Counted from the first letter of the stretch, positions 9,238 to 19,375 are shown. The stretch is 64,000 nucleotides of DNA from an uncultured Rhodospirillales bacterium (GCA_903844135.1 CAIMSN010000008.1:1-64000), one strand, 5' to 3'. The notes: generated by a model from the letters alone, not told the origin. Translations and numbers: made by a program.

Positions 9238-9972
9238 TCAGAACGGCAGGAGAACGTCCAGGAGCTGCTGTCCGTAGCGTGGCGTCTGAAGATCCGTCAT
9301 CTGGCCGCGTCCACCGTATGAGATCCTCGCCTCCGCCATGCGGTCGTGGGTTACGGTGTTGTCGCCGGCGATGTCCTGGGGGCGGACGACGCCGCTCACG
9401 TTCAAGACGCGAAGTTCGCTATTGACCCTCACTTCCTGGCGCGCGTCGACGACGAAATTGCCGTTCGGCAGGACCTGGGTGATGGTTCCGGCCAACCGCA
9501 ACGTCACGCTCTCGTTTCGCTTGATCTGGCCTGTTGCGACATTCGCGTTGGCGCTGTTGGTCGATAACGAGGCCGCGCCGAGCGCCGATTGGACGATCTG
9601 CTGCTTCAGACCGAACAGACTGGGGATACCCATGGACTCGTTGCCGGTTCGGCTGGTCGTGCTGTTGTTCTCGAAGTCGGCATTGTCGGTGATGTCGACC
9701 AGCACCGTGAGCAGGTCGCCTACCTGCGCCGCTCGCTGATCCTTGAAGAAGGCGCGGCTTCCTGGTCTCCAGAGGCTGGCGACATCGGTCGGCGGTGGCT
9801 GCAGCGGTGGGGTCGGCATGGTGATGGGCCGATAGTCTCTGGCCGATGTCGGATCGGAGACCGGCGTCATGCTGGGCGGGCGTCCGAGATCGGACAGACG
9901 CGTCAGGCTTCCACAGCCGGACAGGCACCAGGGCAACAGCACGAGCATGAGACGCGCGGATCGACGCATCAT
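9238..9972 (-). CDS. flgH: Flagellar L-ring protein FlgH
   Basis: Lipobox LSGC; SLWRPGSRAFFKDQRAAQVGDLLTVLVDI...DIAGDNTVTHDRMAEARISYGGRG. Confidence 0.95.
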   Translation of the reverse strand: MMRRSARLMLVLLPWCLSGCGSLTRLSDLGRPPSMTPVSDPTSARDYRPITMPTPPLQPPPTDVASLWRPGSRAFFKDQRAAQVGDLLTVLVDITDNADFENNSTTSRTGNESMGIPSLFGLKQQIVQSALGAASLSTNSANANVATGQIKRNESVTLRLAGTITQVLPNGNFVVDARQEVRVNSELRVLNVSGVVRPQDIAGDNTVTHDRMAEARISYGGRGQMTDLQTPRYGQQLLDVLLPF

Positions 9973-11009
9973 GGATAACGCGCCTCCTGCGCGACGCCAG
10001 AAGCCCCGGGCATACCCGAGACCGGGTCTGACGGGACCCTGGGCAGACTGTCGACGCCGCCGGCCTGGGCGACAAAGACCGGCGATGTCTCGGGATCGAC
10101 GGCGATATCCGCGGCGTCCACGATCCGGCCGACCAGAACCGCGTGCGAGGACGTATTGAGAACGTGGATGTGGTCGCCGGCGCCGCCGCTCTCGAGCGCC
10201 GTACCGGATGCGGTCAGGAGCAGGCCGCCATTGGTCAGTCGGAGAACCACTGGCCGTCCGCGCACGACGAGCATCGGTCTGGAGAGCTGGGCGACGAGAA
10301 TCGGCACACCTGCCGCCAGCGTCTGCCGCGCGACCAAGCCCTGAAGCTGGGCGATGTCGGTCAGAACCGGTCCATGAATGCTTGCCTTCTGGACGTGGAT
10401 CATGGCGACGTCGTCTGCCGTGAGTTGGTGCCCGGCATCGATCGTATGCGTCGTGGCGAGGGTCGTGACCGATTGATCGACGCGCCCGCTGATCCGCAGC
10501 GGCTGCAGATTTCCGTCCTCGTCCGAGATCTGCATGACCGACGAGAACCGCCCGGTCTGCGGGTCGTAATCCAGGGACTGGATCTCCGGTGCGGCGGTGT
10601 CGTCCGCCGGCAAAGCGGGGCTTGCGAATACACCCAGCCCGACCTGGCTGCCAGTCGGCATGCCGTCGACGACGAGGGCGGGGGTAAGAACGGCTAGAAT
10701 TTCGTCCCGCTTCAGGAGCCTGAGCGGGCGTTCCAGCGAAGCCGTCGCATAGGTATTCAGCGGGTGCCAGTCGACATCGTATTGCGCCGCGATCGCGGCC
10801 AGTTGGGATGCCGGAACGAGAAGCGGCTTCCCGGGTGCAGGCGCCGGCCCGATCTCGCAATCCTGGCCTGGCTTCAGGTCGGCGAACAGGTCGGACAGCA
10901 TCACGGCGCGGCCGCGAAGGACCGCATGCGTCCGCAGCGTGGCAGCACTCGCGCCCAGCGTCTCGATGAGGACTGCGAATCCCAATGCAAGGACAGCCGC
11001 GCGGATCAT
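9969..11009 (-). CDS. flgA: Flagellar basal body P-ring formation protein FlgA
   Basis: SAF/FlgA-like C-terminus, VARQTLAAGVPILVAQLSRPMLVVRGRPVVL; between flgH and flgG. Confidence 0.85.
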   Translation of the reverse strand: MIRAAVLALGFAVLIETLGASAATLRTHAVLRGRAVMLSDLFADLKPGQDCEIGPAPAPGKPLLVPASQLAAIAAQYDVDWHPLNTYATASLERPLRLLKRDEILAVLTPALVVDGMPTGSQVGLGVFASPALPADDTAAPEIQSLDYDPQTGRFSSVMQISDEDGNLQPLRISGRVDQSVTTLATTHTIDAGHQLTADDVAMIHVQKASIHGPVLTDIAQLQGLVARQTLAAGVPILVAQLSRPMLVVRGRPVVLRLTNGGLLLTASGTALESGGAGDHIHVLNTSSHAVLVGRIVDAADIAVDPETSPVFVAQAGGVDSLPRVPSDPVSGMPGASGVAQEARYP

Positions 11010-11791
11010 TTCAGGTTGGTCAGCGTCTGCATCATGTCGTCCGATGCGGTGATGACCTTGCTGTTCATCTCGTAGGCGCGCTGGGCGGTGATCAGGTTCG
11101 TGATCTCGGTGACGACATTGACGTTCGAGCTCTCGACGAACCCCTGCATGACGCTGCCAAAGCCGGCCGCCCCCGGATTTCCCGTCGTGGGATTCCCCGA
11201 CGCGGTCGTCTGCATGAGCAAATTGTCGCCCGTCGCATCGAGCCCGGTCTCGTTGGGAAACACCGCGAGCTGGATCTGGCCTACGGTCTGTGCCGCATTC
11301 TGGCCGGCAAGCGTGACCTGGACCTGGCCGGAGGCATTGATCGAGACATTCTGCGCGTTGATCGGGACGGTGATCCCGGGTGCGACCGCATACCCGTCGG
11401 ATGTGACGATGGTGCCATCGGCCGCCAAGGCGAATGTGCCGTCCCTCGTATACGCGGTCTCGCCAGACGGAAGCGTAACCTGGAAATAGCCGTTGCCCTG
11501 AATGGCGAGATCGAGGCTGTTGCTGGTCTGGCTCAGGTTTCCTTGCTCGTTGATGCGATAGATCGCCGCCGTCTTGACACCCAGGCCGATCTGGGCACCC
11601 GAGGGGACAATCGTACCGTTATCCGAGCTGTTTGAGCCGACCCGGCGAAGATCCTGATACATCAGGTCCTGGAACTCGGCCCTCCTGCGCTTGAAACCCG
11701 TGGTGGTCATGTTGGCGATATTGTTCGAAATGACTTCGACGTTGGTCTGCTGGGCTTGCATTCCGGTGCCGGCAATATCAAGCGAGCGCAT
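11006..11791 (-). CDS. flgG: Flagellar distal rod protein FlgG
   Basis: MRSLDIAGTGMQAQQTNVEVISNNIANMTTTGFKRRRAEFQDLMYQ. Confidence 0.97.
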   Translation of the reverse strand: MRSLDIAGTGMQAQQTNVEVISNNIANMTTTGFKRRRAEFQDLMYQDLRRVGSNSSDNGTIVPSGAQIGLGVKTAAIYRINEQGNLSQTSNSLDLAIQGNGYFQVTLPSGETAYTRDGTFALAADGTIVTSDGYAVAPGITVPINAQNVSINASGQVQVTLAGQNAAQTVGQIQLAVFPNETGLDATGDNLLMQTTASGNPTTGNPGAAGFGSVMQGFVESSNVNVVTEITNLITAQRAYEMNSKVITASDDMMQTLTNLK

Positions 11792-11822
11792 CGCGCCTAC
11801 CTCATCAGGCTGGTGTTAAGGA

Positions 11823-12563
11823 TCAGCTCTGCAACTGGTCGATCTTGTCGATCGCGCTTTGCTGCCGCTGCGACTCGCTCTCCACGAATTGCGAAACGAA
11901 CTGGAACTCGCGCTGCGTCCGCATCATCTGCGTGAGCTCGGTCATCGGCTGGACATTGCTCGTCTCGGTGGCGCCCTGGGTGATTTTCGGCTGGGCGACA
12001 GCGGTCGTAGCGCCATCCGTCCGATAGAGGGTGCCACCGGCCGGACGGACCAGCGAAGGATCGTCCGCGGTGACGACACCGATCTGGCCCACCCTGCCAT
12101 TCTCCGTGTTGATCGTGCCGTCGGCGGAGATCCTGATCCTCGTGTCCGAGGCGGAGAGCTGGATGGGGTTGCCGAGCGGATCGAGCACCGGGTTGCCAGC
12201 ACTATCGGCCAGGGTGCCGTCCTGTTTGACGGCAAATCGGCCGGACCGGGTAAGACGAGGACCGTCCGTTGTCGAAACCGTGAAATAGCCATGGCCGGAG
12301 AGCGCCACGTCCAGCGGGTTGCCGGTCGAGACCAGGCCGCCGTCCCTCTGGTCCAGATAGGTCGCGCGGTCCTGCGCATAGGCTTGCGGCGAGCCGCCCG
12401 GGGCAACGCTCATGCGGCTCTGCTGCGATAGGTAGTCGCTGAACATGACGCGCTCGGCTTTGAACCCATCGGTATTCGCGTTGGCGATGTTGTTGGCGAC
12501 GACGTCCATGGAGCGTTGCTGGGCGTCGAGCCGGGATAGCGCGATGTAGGTGGAGTTTTCCAT
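11823..12563 (-). CDS. flgF: Flagellar proximal rod protein FlgF
   Basis: MENSTYIALSRLDAQQRSMDVVANNIANANTDGFKAERVMFSDYL. Confidence 0.95.
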   Translation of the reverse strand: MENSTYIALSRLDAQQRSMDVVANNIANANTDGFKAERVMFSDYLSQQSRMSVAPGGSPQAYAQDRATYLDQRDGGLVSTGNPLDVALSGHGYFTVSTTDGPRLTRSGRFAVKQDGTLADSAGNPVLDPLGNPIQLSASDTRIRISADGTINTENGRVGQIGVVTADDPSLVRPAGGTLYRTDGATTAVAQPKITQGATETSNVQPMTELTQMMRTQREFQFVSQFVESESQRQQSAIDKIDQLQS

Positions 12564-12603
12564 GACGAATCCTCGATGGCGTCCTGATTATCGGGGCTCG
12601 AGG

Positions 12604-12619
12604 TTAAGATCGGCTTAAC
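12604..12619. promoter_or_regulatory. CtrA box (perfect consensus)
   Basis: TTAA-GATCGGC-TTAAC matches TTAA-N7-TTAAC. Confidence 0.75.
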
Positions 12620-12638
12620 GGCGAATCTCTCCGCCCGT

Positions 12639-12654
12639 TTAAGCGGCCATTAAT
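12639..12654. promoter_or_regulatory. CtrA box (one mismatch)
   Basis: TTAA-GCGGCCA-TTAAT, 35 bp from the first box, upstream of fliL. Confidence 0.6.
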
Positions 12655-12709
12655 AAAGGACGTGCATCCTCTCTCCGGGGCCAGGAAGGCCCGAGCCGGA
12701 GAACGACGG

Positions 12710-13171
12710 ATGAGCGACACGAAAGCGAAGGGTGGCGGGAAAAAGCGGATCATCCTGATCGTCGCGCTGATGCTGATGCTTGTCGGCGCCGGTGTCGGCG
12801 CATCGTTCGGCGGCTTTATCGGGCACGGACAGAAGCACAGCACTGCAGCCGGATCCGATAGTGAAAAGCCGGTCCTGGTCGACCTCCCCGACATGGTGTC
12901 GAACCTCGATACCGGGGGCCGCCGCGTGAGCTTTGTCAAAATCCACGTCAAACTGCAGGTCATGCATGCAGCCGACGTTCCTGCGATCAAGGAGGCTGAA
13001 CCCGAACTTCTCGATATCGTCCAGACATATCTGCGGGAGATGCGACCCGAGGAGCTTCACGGCGGCGAAGCGACCTACAGGCTGCGCGAAGCGCTGATGA
13101 ACCGGATCGATGCCCGGCTCGCCCCAGTTGAGGTGACCGATCTCCTCTTCACGCAGTTGCTCGTCCAATGA
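12710..13171 (+). CDS. fliL: Flagellar basal body protein FliL
   Basis: N-terminal TM (IILIVALMLMLVGAGVGASFGG), FliL-type C-terminus EALMNRIDARLAPVEVTDLLFTQLLVQ. Confidence 0.9.
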   Translation: MSDTKAKGGGKKRIILIVALMLMLVGAGVGASFGGFIGHGQKHSTAAGSDSEKPVLVDLPDMVSNLDTGGRRVSFVKIHVKLQVMHAADVPAIKEAEPELLDIVQTYLREMRPEELHGGEATYRLREALMNRIDARLAPVEVTDLLFTQLLVQ

Positions 13172-14259
13172 GCACCGAGGTGCAGCCCTCCGACGAGGAT
13201 CTCGCGTCCGCCTGGGCCATTGCCGTCGATACCGAAACCGCGCCCGAGGAAGCGCCGCAACCCGACTCGACGCGTATCCTAAACCAGGCCGAGATCGACA
13301 GTCTCCTCGGCTTCGAGGATGGCCGTGCCGATGACGTCGACAGCGACGGCATGCAGAGGATCATCAGCTCCGGGCTGATATCCTACGAACGCCTCCCGAT
13401 GCTGGAGATCGTGTTCGACCGTCTTGTCCGGATCATGTCCACGAGCCTGAGAAACTTCACCAACGACAATGTCGAGGTGTCAATAGACAATGTCGTCTCG
13501 CTACGTTTCGGCGATTACCTGGATTCCGTTCCGCTTCCGGCGATGTTCGCAGTGTTCAAGGCTGAAGAGTGGGAAAACTACGGGCTCATGGTCATCGATT
13601 CAGCGATGATCTACTCGATCGTCGACGTCTTGCTGGGTGGTCGTCGCGGTACGGCGGCGATGCGGATCGAGGGACGGCCGTATACGACTATCGAGCGCAC
13701 CCTGGTCGAGCGTCTGATCAGGGTGGTGCTGGCCGACCTGTCGGCGAGCTTCGACCCTCTCTGCGCCATAACGTTCCGTTTCGAGAGACTGGAGGTCAAT
13801 CCACGCTTCGCCGCGATCTCCCGTCTGTCCAATGCCGCCGTGCTAGCACGCATGCATGTCGACATGGAAGATCGTGGCGGCCGTATGGATCTGGTGCTCC
13901 CCTACGCCACCCTGGAGCCGGTTCGCGAGCTGCTTCTGCAGCAATTCATGGGCGAGAAGTTCGGTCGGGATGCGATCTGGGAGACCCATCTTGCCGAGGA
14001 GTTGTGGAACACGGAAATCGACATCGATGCCGTACTCGACGAGCAGCCGATGCGACTGTCAGAGATCATCGCGCTGAAGCCAGGCAGTCAGTTCATTCTC
14101 CGCCAGGGACCGGAGGCTCCTGTGCAGCTTAGATGCGGTCAGGTCATCCTGTTCGAGGGGCGGGTCGGTCGGCGCAAGAACCGGGTCGCCGTCCGGATCG
14201 ACCAGGTCGTCGGTTGCCTTCCCGGCAATCACGATCCGCTCAGTTCGAGAAAGGGCTGA
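13168..14259 (+). CDS. fliM: Flagellar motor switch protein FliM
   Basis: ILNQAEIDSLLGF; LEIVFDRLVRIMSTSLRNFTNDNVEVSIDNV; YGLMVIDSAMIYSIVDVLLGG. Confidence 0.97.
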   Translation: MSTEVQPSDEDLASAWAIAVDTETAPEEAPQPDSTRILNQAEIDSLLGFEDGRADDVDSDGMQRIISSGLISYERLPMLEIVFDRLVRIMSTSLRNFTNDNVEVSIDNVVSLRFGDYLDSVPLPAMFAVFKAEEWENYGLMVIDSAMIYSIVDVLLGGRRGTAAMRIEGRPYTTIERTLVERLIRVVLADLSASFDPLCAITFRFERLEVNPRFAAISRLSNAAVLARMHVDMEDRGGRMDLVLPYATLEPVRELLLQQFMGEKFGRDAIWETHLAEELWNTEIDIDAVLDEQPMRLSEIIALKPGSQFILRQGPEAPVQLRCGQVILFEGRVGRRKNRVAVRIDQVVGCLPGNHDPLSSRKG

Positions 14260-14261
14260 TC

Positions 14262-14753
14262 ATGCTTGGATCGCTCGTCCACGAGGGCCTGTGGCCCGAA
14301 ATCGTTCTGATGGTGCTGCTCGCCGCGACGACGTTTCATGCGTTCCGGCTCGAGCGAGCCCTCGGGGTCCTGCGCCGCGATCGCGCGGCGCTCGAGACGC
14401 TCGTCGCGAGCTTCAGCGAAAGCATGCGGCTTGCGGAGGATGGCATTGAACGCTTGCGCGGTTCCGCAGATGATGCCGGACGCCAGATCGCTCGCCATAT
14501 CGAGCAAGCGAGAACCCTGAAAAGCGACCTGGAGTTCCTGACTTCCAGGGGTGAGAAGGTTGCCGACCGTATCGAGGTGCGGCTCCAGCAGTCGAAGGCA
14601 GGCGACACCGGTCTGAACGCCAGTGCGGCAAGGGCGCTCGCACCGGCGCCCGGTTTCGGTCTGACCAGCAAGGCGGTCTCGGCCGATCCGGATACGAGGC
14701 CGCGGAGCCAGGCCGAGCGCGACTTGCTGATGGCGCTCAGGGCGGCGCGTTGA
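14262..14753 (+). CDS. DUF6468-like flagellar-operon protein
   Basis: N-terminal TM plus coiled coil, between fliM and motE-like gene. Confidence 0.65.
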   Translation: MLGSLVHEGLWPEIVLMVLLAATTFHAFRLERALGVLRRDRAALETLVASFSESMRLAEDGIERLRGSADDAGRQIARHIEQARTLKSDLEFLTSRGEKVADRIEVRLQQSKAGDTGLNASAARALAPAPGFGLTSKAVSADPDTRPRSQAERDLLMALRAAR

Positions 14754-15412
14754 TCATGAACCTTTTTTCCTGGCACCGGTTGCTGCTGCCTCTGACCATC
14801 GTGGCCATGCTGGTGGTGTTCACCCAGAAGGCCGCCAACGTCGCGCTTGCCGCGAGCGGAACGGCCCAGCTCCAGGCGCCCGCGTCCGCCGCGAAGTCGG
14901 CGACGCCGGAGCCTTCGACCGGCGTCGCGGGTCCGTGCGGCCCTGTCCAGGGGATGCCGGCGGCAGAACTCGCGCTCCTGGCCGATCTCCGCAAGCGGCG
15001 CGAGGCCCTCGATGCCAGGACGGCAACGCTTGATCGGAGGGGCGAGCTGCTGTCCGCCGCGGAAGTGAAGCTGCGGAGCAGGCTTGATGAACTGACGACG
15101 CTGCAAACCCGGCTGGAGCAGCTCGAAGCTGAGCGCCGCAAGCGCGAATCGGCCAATTGGGGCGGGCTGGTGAAGACATACGAGGACATGAAGCCGCGCG
15201 ATGCCGCGGCGATCTTCAATGTTCTCGATATCGACGTTCTCCTGGAGGTTCTCGACAGGATGGACGAGCGCAAGGCTGCGCCGATCCTGGCGGGAATGCT
15301 TCCGGAACGGGCACGGCAGGCGACGCAGATGCTGGCCAGGAAGAGGCTGGACGAGAGCGCCGTCACATCACCGCCCGGCCAGGGATCCACACCATCCGAA
15401 AATCACAGTTGA
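14750..15412 (+). CDS. MotE-like (MgtE N-terminal-like) motility protein
   Basis: TM, coiled coil, then YEDMKPRDAAAIFNVLDIDVLLEVLDRMDERKAAPILAGMLPERARQAT. Confidence 0.75.
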   Translation: MIMNLFSWHRLLLPLTIVAMLVVFTQKAANVALAASGTAQLQAPASAAKSATPEPSTGVAGPCGPVQGMPAAELALLADLRKRREALDARTATLDRRGELLSAAEVKLRSRLDELTTLQTRLEQLEAERRKRESANWGGLVKTYEDMKPRDAAAIFNVLDIDVLLEVLDRMDERKAAPILAGMLPERARQATQMLARKRLDESAVTSPPGQGSTPSENHS

Positions 15413-15427
15413 GAAAGGCGATAAGGC

Positions 15428-15814
15428 ATGTCCGTCAACCACGCTATGAACGTACTGATTGTCGATGACTACAAGACCATGCTCCGGATCATCCGGAACC
15501 TCCTGAAGCAGATCGATTTTGACAATGTCGACGAAGCCACGGACGGTACGGAAGCGCTCTCAAAGCTTCGTTCGGGGAATTACGGTCTCGTCATCAGCGA
15601 CTGGAACATGCAGCCGATGACGGGACTGGAACTGCTCCAGGAGGTAAGGAAGGATTCGAGGCTCAAGACGATCCCTTTCATCATGATAACGGCCGAAAGC
15701 AAGGTCGAGAACGTCGTCGCCGCCAAGCAGGCCGGCGTCTCGAACTACATCGTCAAGCCGTTCAATGCAGAGACGTTGAAAGACAAGATCGAGAAGGTTC
15801 TCTGCCATGCGTGA
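15428..15814 (+). CDS. cheY: CheY-type response regulator
   Basis: VLIVDDYKTMLRIIRNLLKQI...LVISDWNMQPMTGLELLQEVR...YIVKPFNAETLKDKI. Confidence 0.95.
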   Translation: MSVNHAMNVLIVDDYKTMLRIIRNLLKQIDFDNVDEATDGTEALSKLRSGNYGLVISDWNMQPMTGLELLQEVRKDSRLKTIPFIMITAESKVENVVAAKQAGVSNYIVKPFNAETLKDKIEKVLCHA

Positions 15815-16430
15815 TTCCCCCGATCTGCTTCCGCAACTGCAAGCGTTGAAGGCACGTTATCCCGATCCTGGAAGTGCGGTCATCGGTGAGATCGTTCTTG
15901 CCATGTTGTCGACGATGAGCGGCGATGTGGGCGTACGCGAAGCTGCCCTGCTTTATGAGATCGGAACGCTCGGCGCTGCGGTCGCTAATGCAAGGCAGGA
16001 GATCGCCGCGCTCAGGGTCGACGACATTCGGCTCAGCCACATACCGAGCGCGACCGACGAGCTCGATGCGATCGTTGCCCATACCGCGGCGGCAACTGAG
16101 TCGATCCTGGAAGTCTGCGAGACGCTCGACACGCTCGGTGAGGTGCTCGAGGGCGAAGCTGGCCAGAAGCTGCAGACTGCGACCAGTAAGATCTACGAGG
16201 CCTGCAGCTTTCAGGATATTACCGGACAGCGCATCACGAAAGTGGTCGGAGCGCTCAAGGCGATCGAGACGACAATCGCAAGAATCGCCGATACGTTTGG
16301 GGGCAAAGTCCCCGCTTCTGCCGAAGAAAGTGTCGAGCACCAGGACGTCGCCCTCCTGAACGGTCCGCAGCTTCCAGCGCTGGCGATGGACCAGTCGGAT
16401 ATCGACAAGTTGCTGGCGAGCTTCGATTGA
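15807..16430 (+). CDS. cheZ: Protein phosphatase CheZ
   Basis: CSFQDITGQRITKVVGALKAIE motif; C-terminal DIDKLLASFD; overlaps cheY. Confidence 0.88.
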   Translation: MRDSPDLLPQLQALKARYPDPGSAVIGEIVLAMLSTMSGDVGVREAALLYEIGTLGAAVANARQEIAALRVDDIRLSHIPSATDELDAIVAHTAAATESILEVCETLDTLGEVLEGEAGQKLQTATSKIYEACSFQDITGQRITKVVGALKAIETTIARIADTFGGKVPASAEESVEHQDVALLNGPQLPALAMDQSDIDKLLASFD

Positions 16431-19339
16431 TGATGCGGCCGGGCCGGCTCTCCGTCGTCTCAGCGATGATCGGCCTGGTCTGGCCTATCTTTGGTCGTGC
16501 CGCGGACATTCGCCCGATCGACGTGCGGCTCGACGACCATCACGGCGTCGGCCGGCTGGTCGTGTCGGGGCCGGATGCCGCCTCCGTCACCTGGCTGCAC
16601 GAGGGCGACCGGGTGATCCTCATGACCGACAAGGGCTTTGCCGGACCGTCGCTGCGCGGTGAGCACGCACCTGGTATCGAAGCTGTGACGCCTCAGAAGG
16701 GCCGTCTGGTCGTTCGATTGCTGGCCGGCTCGTCGCTCCGGTCTTTGCGATCGACCGAGCGGCTGGTGCTCGATGTGACCCCCGGTGTGGCGCCGCCCGC
16801 CGACCGGCCAGCGCCGGCCCCGCCGGATCGGCACGATCCGGCGGCTGTTAAAGTGTCGGCAGACACGGTTCTGCCCGGCCTGCCGGCGACGATGATCGCG
16901 GTGGTCGATACGCCGAACGCGCCTGCTCCAGTCCGGGACCTCGCGCCGGTACCCTCCTCGGCCGGAGCGCAGCCGCCGGTGCCGCCGCTCTCAGCCGGAG
17001 CAGGGGCGCCGTCGATCGTGGCGTCGCCGGTGGCTGGTCTTCCCGTCGCGGAGCCGATGTCGATAGCCGCTAGCCTTCAAACGTCCCCGGGGCAGCCGCC
17101 CGGCCTGCTCCTGCCGTTCGACCGAGGCGTGGGGGCTGCGTCGTTCCAACGCGGCCATCGGCTCGAAATCGTCTTCGACAGTCAGAAGCCGATCGACCTG
17201 TCGAGCGTGGCCGCCGATCCGCGTTTCGGTCAGGCGCGTTTCATCCTGTTGGCATCCGGATCGATGCTCGACATTCCCTGTGAAACCGCCTGTCCCATGC
17301 GTTTGAGGCGGGTCGCGGATGGCTGGCTGTTGACGCCAGACGACACGGCTCCCGATCGCCTCGATCCCGCAACGGTCGTCGACGGCCTCGTCTTTCCTTT
17401 CGGCCAGCCCGGACGCGTGGTTGTGGTCGCGGATACCGAGAGCGGGGCGGACATCCTGGTCGGAACGGTTCGCGATTCGTCGCAACGTGCGGCTACGTCG
17501 TTGCGTACGCCGAGTTTCAGGATCCTCCCAGCCCTGCTTGGTCTTGCGGTGGAACGGATCGCCGATCGGATCGAGCTTCGGCCGGCGCCGACCGGTTTCC
17601 TGCTGATCGATCCCTATCGCGCGGGATCGCCGCGCGACGCGATGATTCCAGCGAATTTCTCCCATGTGGTGCAGCTCTGGCCGGTCCAGCCGGCCGAACA
17701 ATGGCGACGCTACAAACGGGCTCTTGCGGACGCGGCATCGCGCGCGCCGGGCGCCAGACGACATGCGCGGCTTGATGCGGCCCGATCGGCTTTGTCGCTC
17801 GGCTTCGGGCGGGAAGCGAGACGATTGGCTGTGATCGCCGATGAGGATGCGCCGGGCGGCGGCGAGCAGCCCCAGTCGGCCTTTCTGACCGCATCGGGGG
17901 CGTTCCTGGCGCACGATCCGGACGCAGAGACGCTCCTGAACGATTCCAGGATCGGCAATAGCGACGAGGCGATGCTGTGGAGGAGTCTGTCGATCGCGCG
18001 TGCGACGCCGGAGGATCGACCGGCCGCACGCATCATCGCCGACAGGCTGGATTTGCTGCTGGCCTACCCGGACGGGTTGCGACGGGCGATCGCCGGGGAT
18101 GCGGCCTTGTCCCTGGCCCAGGGCGGCGACGATGCCGGCCGGGCGCTCCTGTCGCGCTTCCACGACATCGTCGGTCCGGTGGCGCTGGCGCGGGCGCTGG
18201 CCGCTGGCAATGGTCGCCGCAGCGTCGACGCGCTCCCGTCGCTCGACCGTCTGGTTCATGACGCGGACCCGGCGACCGCCCTGGCGGCCTCGCGTGAGGC
18301 CATCGAGACGCGGCTGCAGGCCGGGACGATCACGGCAGCCCAAGCAGCCAGACTGCTGGAACAGCACGTCTATGACGGGCGGATCGTGGGGCAGGAGCTG
18401 CCCGTCATGATGCGGGTCGCGGCCTTGAAGGCGAAGGCGCATGACTGGGCCGGCGCGCTGGCGGATCTGCGGCAGGCGAGCAACTTGTTTCCCGGGGGAA
18501 TGGCCGATATCCGCCGCGCGGCCGGCGCGGTCATGGTCGCCATTTCGGGCCTGGATGCCGCTCGTGCCGGGGAAGGACCGTCAGACACGGCGCTCGACCC
18601 GGTCTCCGCGGTCGGCCTGATCGAAAATTATCGCGATCTGCTGCCGCCGGACTTCGACCGGGCGGGCTTGTCGGTCGGACTGGCCACCCGGCTCGCTTCC
18701 CTCGATCTGCCGGATCGCGCCGCCGACTATCTCCGACAGGCCATGGCCGAAGCCCCGCCTGGCGTGGAGCGGGCCCGTGACGGGCTGGCATTGGCCGGGC
18801 TGCTCCTGGACGGCGGCGACCCCAAGGCCGCCCGGGCGGCTCTCGACGATGTCGACCGGTCCGGCGTGCCGCCCGCGATGGCGACCCAGCGAACCGTCCT
18901 GGACGCCAGGCTCCTGTCCATAAGCGGCAACGACGAGGGCGCTCTGACGGAGCTGGCACCCCTGAATGACCGGGCTGCACTCGATCTGAAGGCGACGATC
19001 CTGGCCACAGCGAAGAACTGGCAGGCCGAGATCCCGGTGCTGTCGGCGTTGCTTGCCGACCGGGTGCCGGCAGGCCCGCACGGCAAAACGACGCTCGACG
19101 CTGACGGGCAGGACCTCGTCCTGCGCCTTGCCGGGGCCCTGGAACAGGCAGGGCAGTCAGATGCGCTTGCCCAGCTCAAACGGGATTGGGCGGCGGATTT
19201 TCCCGACGGCGCCAGACGCGACATGCTGGAACTCCTCGCGGCTCCGACCGTGACATCGGTGGGCGATCTGACGCGATCCGGCGCCGATCTGGCGACGACG
19301 CGCACCGCGCTGAAGCTCCTCGACGGCCAGCCCTTGTGA
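16427..19339 (+). CDS. 970-aa helical-repeat/TPR-like protein of unknown function, coupled to cheZ
   Basis: Continuous ORF overlapping the cheZ stop; signal-like N-terminus, AMIN-like beta region, helical repeats. Confidence 0.8.
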   Translation: MMMRPGRLSVVSAMIGLVWPIFGRAADIRPIDVRLDDHHGVGRLVVSGPDAASVTWLHEGDRVILMTDKGFAGPSLRGEHAPGIEAVTPQKGRLVVRLLAGSSLRSLRSTERLVLDVTPGVAPPADRPAPAPPDRHDPAAVKVSADTVLPGLPATMIAVVDTPNAPAPVRDLAPVPSSAGAQPPVPPLSAGAGAPSIVASPVAGLPVAEPMSIAASLQTSPGQPPGLLLPFDRGVGAASFQRGHRLEIVFDSQKPIDLSSVAADPRFGQARFILLASGSMLDIPCETACPMRLRRVADGWLLTPDDTAPDRLDPATVVDGLVFPFGQPGRVVVVADTESGADILVGTVRDSSQRAATSLRTPSFRILPALLGLAVERIADRIELRPAPTGFLLIDPYRAGSPRDAMIPANFSHVVQLWPVQPAEQWRRYKRALADAASRAPGARRHARLDAARSALSLGFGREARRLAVIADEDAPGGGEQPQSAFLTASGAFLAHDPDAETLLNDSRIGNSDEAMLWRSLSIARATPEDRPAARIIADRLDLLLAYPDGLRRAIAGDAALSLAQGGDDAGRALLSRFHDIVGPVALARALAAGNGRRSVDALPSLDRLVHDADPATALAASREAIETRLQAGTITAAQAARLLEQHVYDGRIVGQELPVMMRVAALKAKAHDWAGALADLRQASNLFPGGMADIRRAAGAVMVAISGLDAARAGEGPSDTALDPVSAVGLIENYRDLLPPDFDRAGLSVGLATRLASLDLPDRAADYLRQAMAEAPPGVERARDGLALAGLLLDGGDPKAARAALDDVDRSGVPPAMATQRTVLDARLLSISGNDEGALTELAPLNDRAALDLKATILATAKNWQAEIPVLSALLADRVPAGPHGKTTLDADGQDLVLRLAGALEQAGQSDALAQLKRDWAADFPDGARRDMLELLAAPTVTSVGDLTRSGADLATTRTALKLLDGQPL

Positions 19340-19375
19340 AGATTTCCTGCGCAAGTCCCAGTTAATGCTTGCGTC

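Noticed and set aside
16991-18442. 483-aa minus-strand ORF
   Set aside because: Shadow frame opposite the 970-aa cheZ-linked gene; no domain features
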